From: Runella aurantiaca
GTDB lineage: Bacteria > Bacteroidota > Bacteroidia > Cytophagales > Spirosomataceae
Length of the DNA: 64,000 nucleotides
Assembly (NCBI RefSeq): GCF_003339505.1
Contig: NZ_QPIW01000031.1
Span: 1-64,000 of the forward strand
Reading direction: 5' to 3'
Below the pieces are notes generated by a model, which was not told the origin of the DNA, ran no database searches, and saw only the letters and a program-made list of their open reading frames with translations. Made by a program: the position numbers and the translations under genes. Numbering within the stretch: the stretch's first letter is position 1; each line of letters starts with the position of its first letter. This document shows positions 31,823 through 41,039 of this stretch, in pieces.

Positions 31823-33253
31823 TCAGTACGTTACCCACGTATCTTTTCCACCACCCCCTTGCGATGAGTTTACGACCAACGAACCTTTGCGCAAAGCAAC
31901 GCGCGTGAGTCCGCCCGGAATGACGTTGATACCGTCGCCGTAAAGAATATAAGGGCGCAAATCTACGTGACGACCTTCGGCGTGGTCGTCCACGATACAC
32001 GGCACGCGTGAGAGCGAAATCACGGGCTGGGCAATGTAGTTACGGGGATTGTCTTTGATTTTCTGACGGAACAGTTCGTGTTCTTCTTTAGTCGCTTTCG
32101 GCCCAATGAGCATTCCGTAGCCTCCTGCTTCGTTGGCTTCTTTAATGACCAGATTTTCCACGTTTTCAAGTACGTATTTCAGGTCATCGGCTTCGCGACA
32201 AATGTACGTCTGAACGTTAGGAATCATGGCTTCTTGATCCAGATAATACTTGATAATGCGCGGCACGTACGCATAAATCACTTTATCGTCGGCAACGCCC
32301 GTTCCAGGCGCATTGGCAAGGGCTACGCGGCCTTTTTTGTACACATCAAATATTCCCGGAATCCCGATGAGCGAATGCGGATTAAACGCCTGCGGGTCCA
32401 AAAACGTATCATCCAAACGACGGTAGATTACATCCACAATCTCAAACCCACGGGTTGTCCGCATTTTTACGTATCCTCCCGAAACCACTAAATCGCGAGC
32501 ATCGACGAGTTCAACGCCCATTTGCTGCGCCAAATACGAGTGCTCAAAGTAAGCCGAATTATAAATCCCCGGCGTCAGTACCACAATGTTTGGATCGGGA
32601 CGGTCGGCAATAAATTTAAGCATTTCAAACAAACGCGCTGGATAATCCGACACGGGCCGTACCCCCGTTCGGGCCAAGACTTCGGGAAAAATCTGCTTAG
32701 ATAACTCCCTGTTTTCCAGCATATAAGACACCCCTGACGGACAACGGAGATTATCTTCCAAAACCATGAATGTTCCGTCGTCGCCCCGAATCAAATCCGT
32801 ACCCGTGATGTGGCACCAAATTCCCTTCGGGGGTTTTAACCCCTTACAGGCTTCGAGATAACATTTTGAGGTTTCAATCAAATCTCTCGGTACCACTCCG
32901 TCATCCAGAATTTTCTGGTCGTTGTAGATATCGTCAATAAACATATTCAGGGCCGTAATCCGCTGAATAAGTCCTTTTTCCAGTCGATTCCAATCGTCGC
33001 CCGCAACGACCCTCGGGATAATGTCAAGCGGCATAATACGTTCGGTTCCTTCTCCTTCAGAATAAACATTGAACGTAATTCCCATTGACATGAGCGCCCT
33101 TTCGGCGGTATGCTGGCGGTTCATCAATTCGGTTTGCGTCAATTGTTCTACGCGTTGTTTAAATGCCTCACAGCCGGGGCGAATCCTGCCGTCCGACGAA
33201 AACATTTCATCGTAAAACTTCTCGGTGTCATAATTTTTAAAAGAGAAATGCAT
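31823..33253 (-). CDS. circularly permuted ATP-grasp protein (type 2)
   Basis: 476 residues, cytosolic. Features of the CP_ATPgrasp_2 family (old DUF404/DUF407): an N-terminal YDEMFSSDGRIRPGCEAF segment, DIIPRV, HITGTDLIRGDDGTFMVLEDNLRCPSGVSYMLENR, VIKEANEAGGYGMLIGP and the C-terminal GGLTRVALRKGSLVVNSSQGGGGKDTWV. These proteins are thought to form peptide or amide bonds with ATP. They usually sit next to an alpha-E domain gene and a transglutaminase-like gene; here neither is adjacent, so the gene is an isolated member between a TetR unit and a DUF5723 gene. The substrate is unknown. Confidence 0.9.
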   Translation of the reverse strand: MHFSFKNYDTEKFYDEMFSSDGRIRPGCEAFKQRVEQLTQTELMNRQHTAERALMSMGITFNVYSEGEGTERIMPLDIIPRVVAGDDWNRLEKGLIQRITALNMFIDDIYNDQKILDDGVVPRDLIETSKCYLEACKGLKPPKGIWCHITGTDLIRGDDGTFMVLEDNLRCPSGVSYMLENRELSKQIFPEVLARTGVRPVSDYPARLFEMLKFIADRPDPNIVVLTPGIYNSAYFEHSYLAQQMGVELVDARDLVVSGGYVKMRTTRGFEIVDVIYRRLDDTFLDPQAFNPHSLIGIPGIFDVYKKGRVALANAPGTGVADDKVIYAYVPRIIKYYLDQEAMIPNVQTYICREADDLKYVLENVENLVIKEANEAGGYGMLIGPKATKEEHELFRQKIKDNPRNYIAQPVISLSRVPCIVDDHAEGRHVDLRPYILYGDGINVIPGGLTRVALRKGSLVVNSSQGGGGKDTWVTY

Positions 33254-33487
33254 AATGGCGAAAAAGTAGGTGAGTTATTTGTTTTGCCGAACAAGATATG
33301 TACAAAATAACAATTTAGCCAAATTTTCTACCTCAATTTATCCTATTCATTTTACATTTCTTAAATTGTATGATTATATCGTACTTTGCATCACCTTTTT
33401 ACGTTTCTTGAGAAGGAAGATATAGTATTTCCAACAAATCTTATTTTCCGCTGGTTTTAATACAAACTAACACTTTACTCTTTTGGG

Positions 33488-35029
33488 ATGACACGTTGCC
33501 TTTTGGTCATTATTGTTGGAATACTGAGTTGCCTATCTGCCCAAGCTCAACACTGGCTGGGGCTATCTTCGAGCAATTATGCTGGTACAAACGCACTTTT
33601 TTTAAACCCTGCTCATGCCGCCGACTCTCGACATAAATTGTACATAAATCTTATTGGCAACGATTTTTTTTTAATCAACAACTACCTTCGTTACGATGCT
33701 CCTTACTCATTTATAAGTTTAATCACCAACAGTGTTTCCCAAAAATACCGTAGCGAACGTGGTTTAATTATCTGGAAAGACACCTATTATGCCGAGCGCC
33801 TCAATGGTAAACCGAAACATTTTCATACTGGCGGTGATTTGCGGGGACCGTCTGCCTTATTTTCTTTCAAAAACAATCGCTTTGCCATAGCACTAACCAC
33901 CCGAGGTAGGTATACCCTCAACCTGACAGATGTATCGGAAGAAACCGCGCGCGTGATTCGCTACGGAACCAATTTGGTTGAGTTGCAAAGTAAGGATTTC
34001 ACCAATCAAACCGCCAAGTTGTCGACCAACGGCTTTGTAGAAATGGGCGCCACGTTTGGTGCCGTACTGGCCGATTGGGACGAAGACTTTCTGAAGATAG
34101 GCGTGACCGTGAAGCGATTGGTTGGCGTTTATAATGTCCACGCCGACATGCAAGACGCCGCTTATCGAATCAACGTTGAAAGTCTCAACCCAGAACGTGA
34201 ATTTATTCTTGCCTCCAAATTACAGGCAACTTACGGATACACCACCGAAGAAGCCTTCTCTAATCTGGGACTAAGCCCCCAATTTTTGTTCGGGAATCGC
34301 TCGGCTGGGGGCGGCTGGGGCTTTGACCTCGGAGCGGTATATGAGTACCGACCAGACGTACAAAAACTCAAAATCGGTGGACCACGGGGAGGGCGGCACC
34401 ACGATCCCAACAAAAACAAATACAAATACCGTATTTCAGCGGCGCTGACAGATATTGGGGCTATCCGCTACAAGAACTTAAATTATGTACGAGAAATCGA
34501 TGTTGACCCACCAGCAGCCCAGTTTTCGTACGCCTATTTTAACAGCCTTCCGAGTACTGGAGCCGCTGTCGATGCCGTCAATAGAAGCATTGGCGTCCGG
34601 CCCGCTGATACTCCCCGAGGATGGACCGTTGGTCTGCCCACTTCTTTCAATGCAAGTTTTGACTATCATCACAAAAATCGTTTGTACGTCAATGCGCTTT
34701 GGGTACAGGGATTGGGTGGCAAAAATTATGCAGACATAAAACCACAATCAGTATTTGCCATAACACCCCGCTACGAAACCAAATGGTTTGAAGTATCCAC
34801 GCCTTTGGCCATGGTTGACAATTATCGAGTATTTACCGTGGGATTAGCCACCCGAATCGGCCCAGTTATCATCGGAACCGACCATTTGGGAGGGCTTTTG
34901 GACATTGGCAAACCCCAAGGATTGGACTTTTACTTTGGGTTGTACGCTCCATTCTTCCATCGCAAACCCGACGATCCAAACAAGTGCTGGTATCAGCCTT
35001 ACGAAAAATCCTCGCGTCGTAAACGATAA
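33488..35029 (+). CDS. DUF5723-like outer-membrane beta-barrel protein
   Basis: 513 residues with a signal peptide (ending SAQAQ). The N terminus after cleavage (SSSNYAGTNALFLNPAHAADSRHKLYINLIG) matches DUF5723, a Bacteroidota family predicted to form outer-membrane barrels. Alternating hydrophobic strands and aromatic-rich turns run to the end. Function unknown; porin-like or surface roles are possible. The enoyl-CoA hydratase gene begins 7 bp after its stop, so the two may be cotranscribed although their functions do not obviously match. Confidence 0.75.
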   Translation: MTRCLLVIIVGILSCLSAQAQHWLGLSSSNYAGTNALFLNPAHAADSRHKLYINLIGNDFFLINNYLRYDAPYSFISLITNSVSQKYRSERGLIIWKDTYYAERLNGKPKHFHTGGDLRGPSALFSFKNNRFAIALTTRGRYTLNLTDVSEETARVIRYGTNLVELQSKDFTNQTAKLSTNGFVEMGATFGAVLADWDEDFLKIGVTVKRLVGVYNVHADMQDAAYRINVESLNPEREFILASKLQATYGYTTEEAFSNLGLSPQFLFGNRSAGGGWGFDLGAVYEYRPDVQKLKIGGPRGGRHHDPNKNKYKYRISAALTDIGAIRYKNLNYVREIDVDPPAAQFSYAYFNSLPSTGAAVDAVNRSIGVRPADTPRGWTVGLPTSFNASFDYHHKNRLYVNALWVQGLGGKNYADIKPQSVFAITPRYETKWFEVSTPLAMVDNYRVFTVGLATRIGPVIIGTDHLGGLLDIGKPQGLDFYFGLYAPFFHRKPDDPNKCWYQPYEKSSRRKR

Positions 35030-35036
35030 TCCGCTT

Positions 35037-35798
35037 ATGGAACCTCATGTCACCGTCGACCTTTCTCCCGAAGGAATCGCTACGATTACTTTTTTCCATC
35101 CTGCCCAAAACGCCATGCCGAGTTTTCTTTTGCGGCAGTTGGCCGAAACCATCCATGAAACGGGTCAAAATCCTGCCACAAAAGTCATTATTTTACAAAG
35201 CGGAGGTGAGCGTACATTTTGCGCGGGGGCAAGTTTTGACGAACTAGCCACGATTCAAACCGAAGAAGAAGGCTTGACTTTTTTTTCGGGCTTCGCCAAC
35301 GTCATCAATGCTTGTCGTACGAGTCCAGTGATTATTTTGGGGCGGGTACAGGGTAAAGCCGTAGGCGGCGGGGTAGGTTTAGCCGCCGCGACCGACTATT
35401 GTTTTGCCACCCAACACGCCGCTATTCGGTTGAGTGAATTATTGATTGGAATCGGCCCGTTTGTGGTAGGGCCTGCCATTGAGCGCAAGATAGGCGTATC
35501 AGCCTTTTCACAACTAACGCTCAATGCTTCTACCTTTTACTCTGCCACTTGGGCCCAAGACAAAGGTCTTTATACTGAGGTTTTTGAAACAACCGCCGAA
35601 TTGGATACGGCCATCAGCGTCTTTGCACGTTCTCTCACTGCCTACCATCCCGCTGCTTTACAAGAATTGAAGAAAGTATTTTGGCAAGGCACAGAACATT
35701 GGAATACCCTCTTGACCGAGCGTGCAGCCATCAGCGGCCGACTCGTGCTGTCGGATTTTACACGTGCGGCTATTGCCCGAATGAAAGCAAAAAGCTAA
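35037..35798 (+). CDS. enoyl-CoA hydratase/isomerase family protein
   Basis: 253 residues from the ATG at 35037; the longer upstream frame overlaps the DUF5723 gene and is not family-like. Crotonase motifs: the oxyanion-hole region GGERTFCAGASFDEL (about 60-74) and GKAVGGGVGLAAATDY (about 106-121). Of the two catalytic glutamates, the one in LSELLIG is present, but the position normally Glu in GGGxEL is Gly (GGGVGL), as in methylglutaconyl-CoA hydratase (LiuC)-like members. It probably acts on a branched or unsaturated acyl-CoA. No other leucine or fatty-acid degradation gene is nearby. Confidence 0.87.
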   Translation: MEPHVTVDLSPEGIATITFFHPAQNAMPSFLLRQLAETIHETGQNPATKVIILQSGGERTFCAGASFDELATIQTEEEGLTFFSGFANVINACRTSPVIILGRVQGKAVGGGVGLAAATDYCFATQHAAIRLSELLIGIGPFVVGPAIERKIGVSAFSQLTLNASTFYSATWAQDKGLYTEVFETTAELDTAISVFARSLTAYHPAALQELKKVFWQGTEHWNTLLTERAAISGRLVLSDFTRAAIARMKAKS

Positions 35799-35802
35799 TA
35801 AA

Positions 35803-36747
35803 TCAGGGGCGAAATCGCAATTGAATGACCAGTGGATAATGGTCTGACTTGGTGTATTTTCCCTTCTGAAATGCGACCGTTTCTAGTCGGTTATTGATTA
35901 AACAATGGTCAATCGGAATCAACATAAGTGGCATCCAAACGGGCCAACTTGGATGAAGACCAAACCCTTCGCGGCAATTGGTTAGCCCTGACTTCATTAT
36001 AAAATCTTGGTAAATAACCGACCATGGTGTGATGTTCAAGTCACCAATCACGAGCGTTGGATTCCGTTCTTGGGTCACCAATGCTGCAATGTGCTTCAAT
36101 TCCTGATTACGGATTATAAAATCCACTTCCTTGATGGGGTTGTAAGCATGGCACGCAATGATGGTCAAGGGTTTGTTTTTGACAATAGTGGTCAATCGCA
36201 TCAATCCTCGCACAGCAAAAGTCGCCGCTGAATCAACCACAATCGGCGTACGACTTGCCATAAACACCTCAGTGTCATTTTTAGCAAAAACTACGAAGGA
36301 ATGTGGATATTCTTGCGCAAACGTCTTTTTTAAGTGCGCGATAAGCGGCGGTGTGGCTTCATTGATGGAGAAAAAATCAGGTTTTTCTTCCCGAATTTGC
36401 TGAGTAACGAGCGAATAATCATGGTTTTTGAAAAGAACGTTGGCATGATAAACTTTAAAATCCGTTTGACCTTGAAAAGGGGTTTTGGAGGCAAATAACC
36501 AATTTTCGACCAACCAAGCATTCCCTAAAAATACCAATACACTCACCGCAGTCAATGTCCATTGCTTCCGCAAAAGCTGCCAAATGGCTAACATCAAACT
36601 TAAAAAGCAGTATTGAACCCGGAAGCTAGAAAAATGATCAAACCAACGGCTGTATTCACCCAAATATCCAATCAACGAGGCAAAAAGCACCAACCAAGAA
36701 GCGTATTGTAAGGTTTGTTTCAGTACTCGTACCATTCGCCCCACCAT
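35803..36747 (-). CDS. membrane-anchored endonuclease/exonuclease/phosphatase (EEP) protein
   Basis: 314 residues. Three hydrophobic segments lie in the first 85 residues (about 11-28, 42-58, 63-80), then a periplasm- or cytoplasm-facing EEP domain: FFSINEA (metal Glu), CHAYNP, VIGDLNITPWS, PIDHCLI and SDHYPL, all the expected catalytic positions. The fold covers DNases, sphingomyelinases and inositol phosphatases; this membrane-tethered subgroup has no settled substrate. Its start overlaps the 3' end of rarA by 28 bp, or 16 bp if the second ATG is used, so translational coupling is likely. Confidence 0.85.
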   Translation of the reverse strand: MVGRMVRVLKQTLQYASWLVLFASLIGYLGEYSRWFDHFSSFRVQYCFLSLMLAIWQLLRKQWTLTAVSVLVFLGNAWLVENWLFASKTPFQGQTDFKVYHANVLFKNHDYSLVTQQIREEKPDFFSINEATPPLIAHLKKTFAQEYPHSFVVFAKNDTEVFMASRTPIVVDSAATFAVRGLMRLTTIVKNKPLTIIACHAYNPIKEVDFIIRNQELKHIAALVTQERNPTLVIGDLNITPWSVIYQDFIMKSGLTNCREGFGLHPSWPVWMPLMLIPIDHCLINNRLETVAFQKGKYTKSDHYPLVIQLRFRP

Positions 36748-37982
36748 TTTTGCAATTGTTTACGAATTTCATTTTCCCGGGCATTTTGTCCTGGCTGGTA
36801 CAAAACAGTGCCTTTCAGCTCGTCGGGCATAAAATTTTGAGCTGCAAAATTTCCAGGATGATTATGAGAATATTGGTAGTTTTTGCCGTAGCCGATTTCT
36901 TTCATCAACTTCGTCGGGGCGTTGCGTAGGTGCAGCGGCACGGGCAAATGTGCGGTTTGTTCAGCCAACGCCAATGCCTCATCAATGGCCAAATAACTCG
37001 CATTGCTTTTGGGCGAAGTAGCCAAGTACACCGCCACCTGCGACATGATAATGCGAGACTCGGGATAGCCAATCACTTTAACGGCCTGCAAACAAGCATT
37101 GGCCATAATCACCGCCGTCGGATTGGCGTTTCCAATGTCTTCGGAAGCCATAATCAACATACGCCGGGCGATAAAATCGGGGTCCTCCCCCGCTTTTATC
37201 ATTCGGGCCATCCAATAAAGAGCCGCGTTGGGGTCACTTCCCCGGAGCGATTTAATGAAAGCCGAGATAATGTCATAATGTTGCTCTCCCGATTTATCAT
37301 AACGCGCCATATTTTGCTGGGCTACTTCGGTCACCATTTCATCGGTAATCGCAATCAGCGACTCCTGACTATGGGCATTGACCACCAATTCCAGCAGATT
37401 CAACAGCTTTCGTCCATCGCCTCCCGACAACCGTAACAGGGCATCATACGACTCAAACTGAATGGTTTTGGTCTTCAAGTCTTCGTCTTTTTCCACCGCT
37501 TGGTGCAGCATTTTTATCAACTCTTCTTTTCCGAGCGCTTCTAAAATATACACCTGACAACGCGACAGCAGCGCCGAATTGATTTCAAATGACGGATTTT
37601 CGGTGGTTGCGCCAATGAGGGTAATTTGTCCCTTTTCGACCGCGCCAAGCAGCGCATCCTGTTGACTTTTGTTGTAACGGTGAATCTCATCAATAAACAC
37701 CACGGGCGAAAAAAGACCAGACGGGCGCGCCAAGACATCGCGCAACTCTTTCACTCCAGAACTTACCGCGCTCAAACTGTAGAGGGTACGTTTGGTCGAT
37801 TCGGCAATGAGCAGCGCCAAGGTTGTTTTTCCTACGCCCGGTGGCCCCCACAAAATCATGGACGGCACCAAATTGTTTTGGATAGCCCGACGTAAAGCAC
37901 CGTTGGCCCCCAATAGTTTGGGTTGGCCGATAAAATCATTGAGCGTGCGCGGGCGCATGCGTTCGGGCAAGGGAGCAAGCAT
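36720..37982 (-). CDS. rarA: replication-associated recombination protein A (RarA/MgsA), AAA+ ATPase
   Basis: 420 residues, the usual length. Motifs: PLPERMRPRTLNDFIGQ (N terminus), Walker A WGPPGVGKTTLA (about 45-56), Walker B VVFIDEIHR, sensor 1 GATTENPSFEINSALLSRCQ, and the C-terminal RarA/MgsA region (AYKE-type YWMARMIKAGEDPDFIARRMLIMASEDIG; the YGKNYQYSHNHPGNF segment). It acts at stalled replication forks with SSB and RecA in the cytoplasm. It is followed, with overlap, by the EEP gene. Confidence 0.96.
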   Translation of the reverse strand: MLAPLPERMRPRTLNDFIGQPKLLGANGALRRAIQNNLVPSMILWGPPGVGKTTLALLIAESTKRTLYSLSAVSSGVKELRDVLARPSGLFSPVVFIDEIHRYNKSQQDALLGAVEKGQITLIGATTENPSFEINSALLSRCQVYILEALGKEELIKMLHQAVEKDEDLKTKTIQFESYDALLRLSGGDGRKLLNLLELVVNAHSQESLIAITDEMVTEVAQQNMARYDKSGEQHYDIISAFIKSLRGSDPNAALYWMARMIKAGEDPDFIARRMLIMASEDIGNANPTAVIMANACLQAVKVIGYPESRIIMSQVAVYLATSPKSNASYLAIDEALALAEQTAHLPVPLHLRNAPTKLMKEIGYGKNYQYSHNHPGNFAAQNFMPDELKGTVLYQPGQNARENEIRKQLQKWWGEWYEY

Positions 37983-38038
37983 ATGATTTTTTGTTTATTC
38001 CGAAATCACTCGGGCCGTTAATAGTGGGTACAAAAATA

Positions 38039-38072
38039 CCAACGCCCGTAGAAATTCATCCACGGGCGTTGG
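38039..38072 (-). terminator. intrinsic terminator after the ECF sigma factor gene
   Basis: 11-bp perfect stem CCAACGCCCGT/ACGGGCGTTGG with a 12-nt loop, followed on the minus strand by ATTTTTG, about 37 bp past the stop at 38109. Confidence 0.75.
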
Positions 38073-38108
38073 CCTAAATATCAAATTAAAGCAAAATTCT
38101 TTTTTACG

Positions 38109-38690
38109 CTACACGATTACGCGCTCCATCGACAGCTGTTTTTTCAAGCTAGTCAACGCGCCAAATACGAGGTTATACACCGATTGGATATTGATTTTCA
38201 TGAAGTTAGAAATTTCTTCGTTGGTCATATTAACGTAGAATTTCAGGAAAATCGCTTCGCGCTGACGGCGGGGCAGTTTTTCGAGTGCTTCATTCAGGTT
38301 ACGATTGGTTTGCAAATAATCTTCCTGAGCAATCACATAAGATTCAGCTGATGCGGTATACAAATGATGATACTCCAACGGAATCTCCTCGCTGCTGGTG
38401 TTTTTTTGCTGAGCATTGAGGTGACGAACTAACTTACGCTTAATCGAAGCCATCAAATAATAACGTACCGAGGTGGTATCGCCGAGCGTGTGGCGGTGCT
38501 GCCAAAGTTCCACAAACAAATCGTGGATACAATCCTTGATTAAAGCCTTATCGGCGCTGAATTGTGTACAGTAGTTGTACAAAAGTTGAACATAACATTG
38601 ATACAAACGTGCAAAAGAAGGCTCATCGTCTTGGCGGAACTGATTCCAGAGAGTTACCTCTTCTTGGGTTGTAAGGTGAAAACGAGGCAT
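38109..38690 (-). CDS. ECF-type RNA polymerase sigma factor
   Basis: 193 residues. Region 2 (about 25-95; FARLYQCYVQLLYNYC, IKDCIHDLFVELWQHR) and region 4 (about 130-190; LPRRQREAIFLKFYVNMTNEEISNFMKINIQSVYNLVFGAL) are clear. It is of the Bacteroidota sigma-70 ECF type often paired with FecR anti-sigma and SusC/TonB genes, but neither is adjacent here; the gene is monocistronic between a promoter and a terminator. The targets and signal are unknown. Confidence 0.93.
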   Translation of the reverse strand: MPRFHLTTQEEVTLWNQFRQDDEPSFARLYQCYVQLLYNYCTQFSADKALIKDCIHDLFVELWQHRHTLGDTTSVRYYLMASIKRKLVRHLNAQQKNTSSEEIPLEYHHLYTASAESYVIAQEDYLQTNRNLNEALEKLPRRQREAIFLKFYVNMTNEEISNFMKINIQSVYNLVFGALTSLKKQLSMERVIV

Positions 38691-38729
38691 TGGGGTGGAG
38701 GGGTTTGGGGTTTAGAAACAATCACGCCT

Positions 38730-38760
38730 CAAATGTAATTTTCTTTATAATAAGTTGCAA
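38730..38760 (-). promoter_or_regulatory. promoter for the ECF sigma factor gene
   Basis: Minus-strand TTG (38758-38760), 20 bp, TACATTTG (38730-38737), a good match to the housekeeping promoter. The leader is about 35 nt. Confidence 0.6.
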
Positions 38761-38790
38761 AATAAAAAGTGTTTTTTTAACAATTAATTT

Positions 38791-40434
38791 TTAAAAATAT
38801 AATTTGGTAAAACTGAAACTTTGCCCATCAAATAAACCTAAATCACTCATTTTCAACGAAGGAATTACTAAAAGGCCCATAAAAGATAGCGTCATAAATG
38901 GCGAATTTAGCTTCGAACCAAGTTGAGATTTAACAAAAAAATCAATTTGCGTATACTGTTCCGCCACATTATATCCATCAACGTCCGACATCAAACCCGC
39001 AATTGGGAGCGGTAGAAGATGCGCCGCACCCGCTTTAGGGCTGACCGCACTCACGCCCCCTTGGGCTTCAATGACCAAATTGATGGCCTGTACCAAACTT
39101 TCATCGTCACTGCCCACGGCAATGATATTGTGCGAATCGTGCGCCACCGACGACGCAATCGCGCCTTCCTCCAATCCGATGTTTTTTATAAATCCTACCG
39201 CAACAGGGGCAGGATGATAGCGATTTACAACGACGATTTTCAAAATATCCCGCGCCGTATCCGACACAATAAGACCATCCTGTATCAGCGCTGGCACTTC
39301 CAGCAGGTTTGTGATGAGTTGTCCATCCAACGCCTCAATGACGTTTAATGTCAAGGACAATGAAGTCGTTTCAATTCTCAAATCAGTGGCCTGTAATAAT
39401 TTACAGTCAAATTGGTTGACCAGTGGGCTTCGCAGGTCAGGGATATTTGAGCTGCCGTTTTTGGATACCTTCTCTCCTTCAATGTAGGTCTCCAAAATGT
39501 CAAAATCTTGAAGATTGTTGACCAAAATAAAATCGGCGGGGTCTCCCTCGCGCAACAAACCGACGTTGAGACGATAATGCAATACGGGATTCAGGCAGGC
39601 CGCCCGCAACACGCTGAAAAGCGGGTAACCTTTGGCCAACGCCCGCTTCACTAACTGATTGATATGGCCTTCCACCAAATTATCAGGATGCTTATCGTCC
39701 GAGCAAAACATCAGCCGGTTAGGAAAATCGGCGATGAGCGGGATAAGCGCCTCAAAATTTTTAGCAGCGCTTCCTTCGCGTATCAAAATATAATCTAAGC
39801 CAAGTTGGAGTTTATCAAGCGCTTCGTCGTAGGTGAAGCACTCGTGGTCGGTCGTGATGCCCGCGTCGATGTATTTTTGAGCGTCGGTGCCGCGCAGCCC
39901 TGGCGCATGTCCGTCTACGGGCTTATTAAATGCCTGCGCCAAGCGGATTTTCATCATCACATCGGGGTCTTCGTGCAAAACACCCGGAAAATTCATCATC
40001 TCGGCCAAGTAGCCAATTTCTTTCATGGCCAACAACCGACGAACATCTGTGACAGAAATTACTGCCCCGGCGGTTTCAAAAGTAGTAGCGGGTACGCACG
40101 AAGGCGCACCAAAGCAAAACTTAAACGGTACGCGTTTGCTATCTTCAATCATGTATTCTACGCCCGCCACGCCCAACACATTCCCGATTTCGTGCGGGTC
40201 AGAGACCGTTGCGACGGTTCCGTGGACAACCGCTAGCCGGGCAAATTGCGCTGGGGTCAACATCGAACTTTCAATGTGGACGTGGGCATCCACAAAACCG
40301 GGCATGATGTACGGCAGTTCTGGCTCCTCGGCTCCAATTATTTTGATACTGATGATTCTTTTTTCGGCTACTTCAATTTCTGCCTTTCCAATGGTGTGGT
40401 CAAAAAGATTAAGTAAATTGGCTGTAAATAACAT
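38791..40434 (-). CDS. ade: adenine deaminase
   Basis: 547 residues, normal for the bacterial amidohydrolase-type adenine deaminase. Motifs: PGFVDAHVHIESSML (metal HxH), GTVATVSDPHEIGNV, DGHAPG, CFTYDEALDKL region with TDHECF, SDDKHPD, and the C-terminal VAHDSHNIIAVGSDD typical of Ade. It converts adenine to hypoxanthine and ammonia in purine salvage. Cytosolic. Divergent from the small HExxH gene at 40614 across 179 bp. Confidence 0.95.
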   Translation of the reverse strand: MLFTANLLNLFDHTIGKAEIEVAEKRIISIKIIGAEEPELPYIMPGFVDAHVHIESSMLTPAQFARLAVVHGTVATVSDPHEIGNVLGVAGVEYMIEDSKRVPFKFCFGAPSCVPATTFETAGAVISVTDVRRLLAMKEIGYLAEMMNFPGVLHEDPDVMMKIRLAQAFNKPVDGHAPGLRGTDAQKYIDAGITTDHECFTYDEALDKLQLGLDYILIREGSAAKNFEALIPLIADFPNRLMFCSDDKHPDNLVEGHINQLVKRALAKGYPLFSVLRAACLNPVLHYRLNVGLLREGDPADFILVNNLQDFDILETYIEGEKVSKNGSSNIPDLRSPLVNQFDCKLLQATDLRIETTSLSLTLNVIEALDGQLITNLLEVPALIQDGLIVSDTARDILKIVVVNRYHPAPVAVGFIKNIGLEEGAIASSVAHDSHNIIAVGSDDESLVQAINLVIEAQGGVSAVSPKAGAAHLLPLPIAGLMSDVDGYNVAEQYTQIDFFVKSQLGSKLNSPFMTLSFMGLLVIPSLKMSDLGLFDGQSFSFTKLYF

Positions 40435-40578
40435 AGTTCCCGAAAGGGTTAGGGGTTTACAATGAAAGAGTTAAGCGCAAATAAATACTTTATAATCGGT
40501 AAGAAAAGAAGCAATAATACCCTTGCCACTTTTAGATTTAGCCCTCAACCCGTTGAGAAAGTTGCCTAAAATTAGTTC

Positions 40579-40610
40579 TTTCGTAAAAAGTTGTCAAACC
40601 TTTTACGAAA
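40579..40610. promoter_or_regulatory. inverted repeat just upstream of the HExxH protein gene
   Basis: Perfect 10-bp arms TTTCGTAAAA (40579-40588) and TTTTACGAAA (40601-40610) with a 12-nt loop, ending 3 bp before the ATG. It may be an operator, or an mRNA hairpin that hides the start codon region. Confidence 0.5.
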
Positions 40611-40613
40611 ACC

Positions 40614-40949
40614 ATGCCAAAACAATTTCGTCTGCCCATGATTTTAGTACACACTCCTTTTTTGTGGGTGGAAGGGCTGACGTTTTTTCCGTGGGTGTTT
40701 TGCAGAGACGCCAGCCCGCCCAAATGGCTGCTCAATCACGAGCGCATTCATCTTCGCCAGCAGCTTGAGTTGGGAATATTTCTTTTTTATGCTTGGTATT
40801 TGGTAGAGTTCCTCGTGCGGTTGATTCAGTACCGTCGTCGATACGCTGCTTATCGAAACATCAGCTTTGAGCGCGAAGCCTACACAAATGACAAGGATTT
40901 AATATACCTAAAGACCCGAAAAGCTTGGGCTTTTTGGAAATATTTGTGA
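40614..40949 (+). CDS. small HExxH-motif protein, predicted membrane-associated
   Basis: 111 residues. The motif NHERIHLRQQLELG (HExxH at about residues 43-47) is followed by a hydrophobic segment (about 56-72, GIFLFYAWYLVEFLV) and a downstream acidic FEREAYTND (about 85-93) that could supply a third metal ligand. The arrangement looks like a minimal zinc-peptidase core in the style of M56/gluzincin domains, but the protein is much shorter than known peptidases. I do not recognise a named family with certainty. An inverted repeat abuts its start. The next gene begins 90 bp downstream. Confidence 0.65.
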   Translation: MPKQFRLPMILVHTPFLWVEGLTFFPWVFCRDASPPKWLLNHERIHLRQQLELGIFLFYAWYLVEFLVRLIQYRRRYAAYRNISFEREAYTNDKDLIYLKTRKAWAFWKYL

Positions 40950-41039
40950 GTTATTGAGCTATGAGATGGTTGTTGGTACACAAAACCCTTAAATTTGTTC
41001 TTTCCTAATCTATCCCTCGTAAACAACCCACCGCATTTG

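Noticed and set aside
34905-35036. 44-codon upstream extension of the enoyl-CoA hydratase
   Set aside because: It lies inside the DUF5723 gene in another frame and is not seen in crotonases; the ATG at 35037 fits.
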